A DNA stretch of 64,000 bases from Platynereis dumerilii (Eukaryota > Annelida > Polychaeta > Phyllodocida > Nereididae), in the NCBI GenBank assembly GCA_026936325.1, contig JAPTHN010000006.1, positions 32,815,296 to 32,879,295 on the forward strand, written 5' to 3'. The notes beneath the pieces are model-generated. The model saw nothing but the letters and a program-made list of their open reading frames with translations, did no database searches and was not told the DNA's origin. The position numbers and the translations under genes were made by a program. Positions 58,560 through 64,000 of this stretch are shown piece by piece (the stretch's first letter is position 1; each line of letters opens with the position of its first letter).

Positions 58560-60330
58560 TTTTGTGAATTGACAGTTTACTACGCAACTGCAACTGTGAA
58601 ACTTCCTAAAACGATATATCAGTGGCATTCCAAAACATAAATAATGTTATGAAATGTTGTACAGTGCACAAAAAAGTAGAGGCCAAAATTAATGTCCTGC
58701 GTATTCACAATACACTGTTTTGATGGTCCAAATAGCCCCCAGGCGCCATTAATTTTGCTTTGTGCAACAAAGTTAGATGTTCCTTGTGGGAGTTTCGAAC
58801 TTTAATTGAATATTCCAGTTCATTTGCTACAAAAGGGCAATTCAATTGTACATGCTAATCATATATGCAGCATTCAGCCAAACACAAGTATTTTCACAGA
58901 CAACATAATCCAAGGGTTAATTCTGTACAAAATGTAATTTGGAAAGTTTTCTTGCTCATTGAACTTGCAGAGGCAAACATCAGCCACATTTAGTTGGCTA
59001 TTTATTGGAAGGCATAACATTAATCATAGAGGCAAACAGTCCCATTTGCTCAACTGCAAAACAGTATTTTCTGTCATTTGTGCTCTTACCAGACATAACT
59101 CAAAAAGTTTCAGCCTACAATTAATATAGGGGGAACACACATTGGGACGCGGGGCACTGTGGGATGGTGGGGTTTTCTTGGATACTGGCAAGGTATATGA
59201 TATGGTAGTGCCATCATATCTTGTAACTTCACATCCTGATGTTTCCATGTTTTTATAGACAAATTACAGCCACATGCAGAAGTATGGCGAGTAAAAGTTT
59301 GTTTTCCTACTACTAAAGTAAATATGGATGGGTTCAATTCGAACCATGCTGTGGACAAATCATGAACAATGAGGTTTTCTCAGTGCTTGTATGAATTTAA
59401 TACATCGTAACAAACAGTTATGAATTGCTATCGTGATATACACACTCACTGGTGTCCGAGAAATTAGCATTTTGGTGTCAAAGTCATATCGGGGCTCATT
59501 GGGACAGTGAATTCGGGGCACATTGGGACGCACTTAATATGGCAGAATTTAAGTGTTCAAGGCAACTGAATGACCTGGGACAGCACACAACAGTTATTCA
59601 GGCCACAGTGAATAGAGGTATAGTGGATTACCATGCTCTGTGAACAAATTTGTCGCAAAACACTGTGTGTTACTTACATAGATGTCCGCACCAAGGACAG
59701 TCTGTGTTAAATGTATAAACCTGTTTAAAGGTATGAACCTTTGACACTACAAGGTGTTAATGCACTGTATATTGTCTTACGCACTACTTATATGTAATAT
59801 CTATAGCACATGAAGTGAAAAAATGATTTTTTAATTGATGTCCCAATGTGCCCCGGCTGATGTCACCGGGGCACATTGGGACAGTCATTTTTACGACTCT
59901 CTGGCTGCAAAAGGGAAGGTGCAGTCTAGTTTTTTATGCCTTGCATTTAAGCTCAATAGTATTGGTGATATTCATGCAAACTTCTGAGTTCTTCAGTGCT
60001 TTCAGCATTGAGCAAAATTAGTAGACGTGAAAAGCGTCCCAATGTGCCCCCGTTCCCCCTACAATTCAGTAGGCTCATATTTCAGTATTATTTTTGTGTC
60101 AAATTATTGATTACGGCCTGCAAGCAAGTCTATAAAAGGGTGATCATTTTCACTTCCTGTAAATTCAGTAAATGTTGTCTTTTTGTTACAAGACCATCTT
60201 TCTTTGGTATTAAGTGGTCTCCTTTGGAATTGAATTTCCTCACAGAGATGCAAAATACACAGAAATACTGTCAAGTTTAGGATGTAGGTGGTTGCAATAA
60301 GGCAAGTGAATATGGGTATTACAAACAGGA
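58560..60330 (+). repeat. Duplicated unit R, copy 2 (inverted to 28700-30750)
   Basis: Block order matches the first copy. This copy lacks the 29275-30321 element but has its own insertion at 59129-60059. The coding-like stretch at 60150-60280 reads TRPSFFGIKW and ends in a stop, so any protein function is lost here. Confidence 0.75.
59129..60059. mobile_element. TA-flanked element with GGGGCACATTGGGAC words
   Basis: Ends GGGGGAACACACATTGGGAC and, reverse-complemented, GGGGGAACGGGGGCACATTG, with TA at 59127 and 60060. The uninterrupted copy near 29025 shows the empty site AATTAATGTACAATTCAG. GGGGCACATTGGGAC or its complement recurs at least six times. No coding frame. Confidence 0.88.
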
Positions 60331-60739
60331 ACCAATGTACATTTTGTTTGATGTGAATGCATTGAATGAACAAACGATCAATACAATCTGCAGTACATGT
60401 GTCTGATGAAATTACGCAAGTTACATATTTCACACCAGTATTAAAACTATTGAACCCAACACTGTGTCCTTAACACATTATCATTGAACTGGGCTTGGAA
60501 ATCTTTCATGTAAGCTTCATGGAGGTAAAATTGAGCTATGCCATATTTTCAGATATTTTGGCGTCTGACGAAGTTACGCAAAATCCACATAATATGAACC
60601 CTAAAGCAGTCTTAGTCCATCCTAAACAGAACACCTGTAGACAGTCTAGATTTCCTTAAAATTATCCCTTACAGACATCTCAGAGGACCCAAAACAGGCC
60701 ACCTGTTAGAGGCTACAACATGTCAGAATCAGATTGTCA

Positions 60740-61600
60740 GGGGCCAATAATTTGTTTGTAACTTGTTGATTAGATTTCCAAGGAAATGTGAAGGATGCTA
60801 AATGTAATTGGGTATTCCATAAGTGTGAACATTCCTTGGAACTTGTATGAGATGCTTGGCTCTACATTCTCCTATAATGACTGTTTTATGTCCTCATTGG
60901 TCAGTCCTTGGTCATATATAAACAGGGCTCAATTGACATAATACAGGCCTGAATATCCTCAACCCAGTAACATCCAATTGTGCATATGAAGGCAAAGATA
61001 AGATATAAGATAAGATAAGATAAAACTTTATTTCAAGTTGGTGATGACATAAAAACAATCCCTTTTCCCTGCATTTTCCCCCAAAGCCAAAAATAGGTTT
61101 CTCTCTTAAATTTAATCAAGTAGACCATCTGTATGCTGGAAAGGGTTGAGGTTCCCATGGTGTTGTCAGTGACGATTAAGCAGCCCCTTAGAAACCTTGT
61201 AGAGACATGCTGCTATATATCTCAGTCTCACAACCACTACAGATGCTGATGTCTGGTAAATACTAAACTGGATTTAGCATTTGTTAATTGTATGCAATAG
61301 TTCCAATAGATTGCAAATTTGATCTGGAAGTTGATCCCTCAATCCCCAATGAACACAGTTACCCATCATGATGTGAACGGTGGAGAAGAAAACAAAAGTT
61401 AAACCATGTAGTTGAGGGAAGAAGAGTAAAGGATTCGGCAAATCAGTATGCATGCCTTTCCCTTGAATAGCACATACAGGAGTGGAAAACTTTCGGCGCC
61501 CAAACAGAAGGGTAGTATTTGTAACATACTTTCGGCGTCCTGACAGAAGGGTACCATTTGTAACACTATCATAGCCCTTGACACTCACTTAGTAGTGAAC
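60740..61600 (-). repeat. LINE/SINE remains with (AAGAT)n tail
   Basis: ATAAGATAAGATAAGATAAA at about 61008-61027, read in reverse complement, is a tail after AATAAAGTTTTATC, so a minus-strand retroelement 3' end abuts it. Flanking blocks match 41575-41960. No coding part is intact. Confidence 0.45.
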
Positions 61601-62092
61601 TACGCATGAAGGAGCTACCTGTATCATAACTGTGCAATCTGTTCTATTTTTGACGTTTTCTTACTTATATTGCAGATCAATGTATATCTCAAAACGGTGG
61701 CCATCTTGAATTTATACTAATTTGGGGGTATTCCACTATCTGGATTTCCCATGACTTTTGATATGTCTTTCTTGACATATTTGGGGACCAAATGCCACTG
61801 GAACCATTTCTGTTGCAATTTGTTCCGGGTTGCACCCAAAATATTATCATATTATGACTAGACTATAAGGGCCAAGACACCTCGCTCTGCTCGTTGAACC
61901 GGTGGCTCTGTCCCATCTATCTAAAAGGCAGAACCAAAGCCATGACATTTGAAAATAGAGAGTGGGATTACCAAAGAGTCAATATAAAAACGTCTGCGTG
62001 TATTTGTTGCTTTTCTTAAAGTTCCCAAAGGTATGCAAAGACACTCTGCCAATCTCTTAGATGGACCATGTTTCACCTTATTTCTGTGAAGG
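61601..62092. other. Intergenic, no gene
   Basis: Nothing recognisable; short frames only. Confidence 0.3.
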
Positions 62093-62225
62093 TACACTCT
62101 AAAAAACGTCGGGACAAAATTGTTTTTTTTTAAATCCACGTTGGTTTTTTGCATAGAAATTTGGTTTTTTAAAAAAACATTTTGAATCTAAAAAACCTAT
62201 TTTGTCAGAAATTTTTTAGAGTGTA
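62093..62225. mobile_element. Hairpin MITE (TACACTCTAAAAA family), copy 2
   Basis: TACACTCTAAAAAACGTCGG to TTTTTTAGAGTGTA, a longer and less perfect palindrome than 44061-44171 but the same sequence family, again with TA at each end. Confidence 0.85.
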
Positions 62226-62910
62226 AGGTGCCCCTTGAGGCAGCCCTGTTGCGCAATATTTTCAGTTGTGGTACATAAAATTTAAAAAAGTGAACTGTCC
62301 TAGCTTTTTATGTCACCCATTGTAGAATTTGCTTCAGGCCAGTCACCTTTGTTTGCTAAGAAATAACAGTACTTATAGAAAGAGAATATGACTTTGACAC
62401 CAAATGTCAACAGGGGCGGACTGGCCCTATGGGCCAGAGGGCAGTGCCCTTAGGCCCACCACCTGAGGGGTCCCACCAGCAACCTTTAAAAAAGTTGAAT
62501 TATGAAAAATGAAATAAAAGCGGTCAAAATCAAATTCTCGGCCTGATAAAAATATCAAAAATCCTTCAAATGAAACTTGCCAAGCATAATCAACAATGAA
62601 GGGGCCACTCGAGTATCTCTCAGTTTGGGATCCAGATATGGTCCTCTAGGAAGAGCATTGATACTGTGCTCGGACATTTGGGGGCCCTCCTTGTAGTATA
62701 TTTTGCTTCAAATTGTCTAGGAGGGCATAGGCCCCATTTGCCCCCCCTAATCCCCTACTGCCTGCTCCTTAATTAACTGTATAAAGGAGGAATGTGTTCC
62801 TTAGCATTTACATTTTTACATTTACATTTTTTTGCATAATTGATAATTTGAAATTAGTGATATCATACAAACAAGGGCCAACTCCCTGTTATCGTACAGA
62901 AGTTAGCTTA
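62226..62910. other. Repeat-derived stretch, no gene
   Basis: CAGGGGCGGACTGGCCCTAT at 62412 resembles a hAT terminal repeat. No matching far end was located. Confidence 0.35.
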
Positions 62911-63212
62911 AGGGGCCGACCAGATGACCTTTGGGGGGGGGGGGGGCTATGGATATTTGGATATTTGGTGAAAAAAAAAGATTGTTTTTGACTTGACACT
63001 GAAAAAAAAAGTTTGTTTTAGCACATGGAAATAAAAAAAGTTTGTTTCCACATACCTGTATCTAGGTACCATAATGTTAAAATTCCGATAAAAAAGTTTG
63101 TCACGAGTGTGCATGCGAAAAAATTGTTTGTCGAAGCACCGCGAACGAAAAAATGTTCGTCTCGGGGGTAAGGTCCATAGCCCCCCCCCCAACTATCGTC
63201 TGGTCGGCCCCT
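62911..63212. mobile_element. GGGGCCGACC MITE, copy 2
   Basis: AGGGGCCGACCAGATGACC and, reverse-complemented at the other end, AGGGGCCGACCAGACGAT, each followed by a poly-G run. AAAAAAGTTTGT words recur inside. Same family as 18678-18976. Confidence 0.8.
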
Positions 63213-63223
63213 AATTTCATGTA

Positions 63224-63320
63224 GAGTAGGTCGGGGCAAGAAGCCCGGGTTAGGTGAGAGGCCCCCCAGGGTTATATCCAAACTTACATTTTAGGCGCGT
63301 CTATCTATTGATAGGATTGA
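63224..63320 (+). mobile_element. Fragment of the GGGGCAAGAAGCCC element, copy 2
   Basis: GAGTAGGTCGGGGCAAGAAG and the next 80 bases match 32682-32780 closely, including the TA in front. Similarity then stops, so only the left end is retained. Confidence 0.75.
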
Positions 63321-64000
63321 AGCTGAGATGGGGACCATTGGTTGAGATGGACTGACCCAATTGGGATTTGTAGCTTGTTTTAATATGCGAATTTGCAGCG
63401 CTGAGAGTTGATGCCTTGTAGATGTTCTCTACAATGCAGTGAGTTGCAGGTATCTCTTCTTGTGTAATATATGATGCTAACAAATTTTGTCCTCTAGTGT
63501 GAAGGGGTAAAGGGGTCATAGGTGCCGAAATAATTGATGTGTAGTGCTAAACAAGTCCTCAATTTGGCTTCTGAGAAGAAGATTGATGTGTAGAATGCCC
63601 TGATCCAGAGTGATTGAGGATTTGCTTGGACAGAAAAACTTAGGCAAAGACCGTCATAAAATAGAGTGTTGTTGTCCACATCAATGCAAATGCAATAAGA
63701 TTTTATTTGGTATTTGACTGGCTTACTTCTAAAATACATTCTGACAATGCCTGAAAGAAGCGGGTGACTACATGTATTGAGTCTATAGATATATACAGTG
63801 TTATCTTACTTTCTTTAATTTATGGTTAAAAGTCAAATTAATGCCCCATTTTTTTGTATATTTCAAGCGTTCTATCCCCGGATAACATTGCATAGCTACA
63901 ACTAAAAGAAAGACATTGTCTCAGTTATACCATTGCAGTTTGTTGGTGACATTTTCGTGTTGATCCTTGTGAATCACACCCATGTTGATAGGAACCGCAG
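63321..64000. other. Right edge, no gene
   Basis: No coding frame or repeat could be supported. Confidence 0.3.

Overview
The window is invertebrate animal genomic DNA, AT-rich (roughly one third G+C by eye), with spliced host genes spread among many transposable elements. GT-AG introns, AATAAA poly(A) signals, CR1-like LINEs, tRNA-derived SINEs, hAT and TA-target MITEs exclude a prokaryote. The leucine-rich repeats open with an 'IPTDIP..T' cap, and they sit beside a SULT-type sulfotransferase and a 7TM receptor with a mucin-like stalk. This mix fits a marine invertebrate deuterostome (echinoderm, hemichordate or amphioxus), but that is an inference and the species cannot be named from the sequence.

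Layout. 1-5075: a nest of a TTAA-flanked DNA element holding a LINE tail, which itself holds a 3.6-kb foldback element. 6264-9348 (minus): first three exons of a 7TM receptor. 10225-11205 (minus): relics of a small secreted-protein exon. 11270-25194 (plus): LRR-PAN gene A, split inside its main exon by an 11,010-bp TA-flanked insertion that carries many older elements. 25279-33571: MITEs, a sulfotransferase pseudogene fragment, an inverted repeat unit with an inserted element, a LINE tail. 34841-37610 (plus): intact two-exon cytosolic sulfotransferase gene. 37.6-42.4 kb: old repeats. 42450-43970: CR1-like LINE with an open reverse transcriptase frame. 46.4-48.3 kb (minus): relic exons. 48420-50830 (plus): intact LRR-PAN gene B. 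51.7-64 kb: MITEs, an interrupted SINE, a second copy of the inverted repeat unit, and LINE or satellite-like remains.

How the genes relate. LRR-PAN A and B are paralogues with the same three-exon plan (5' UTR exon, LRR exon, PAN exon). Each has a relic or intact signal-peptide exon head-to-head just upstream on the other strand, so a divergent two-gene block was duplicated about 37 kb apart. Gene B encodes a 439-residue secreted protein. Gene A has exactly the same coding length once the insertion and one TA copy are discounted, so it was whole until a fairly recent insertion.

The most distinctive pattern is a set of unrelated non-autonomous elements, mostly TA-flanked, each of which repeats its own short private 'word' through its length (CGTACG, AACGTTGC, CACGGTAAAGACA, GGGGCACATTGGGAC and others). 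Several insertions are proven by an empty site or a restored reading frame inside the window. No LTR retrotransposon, retrovirus or Polinton was recognised.
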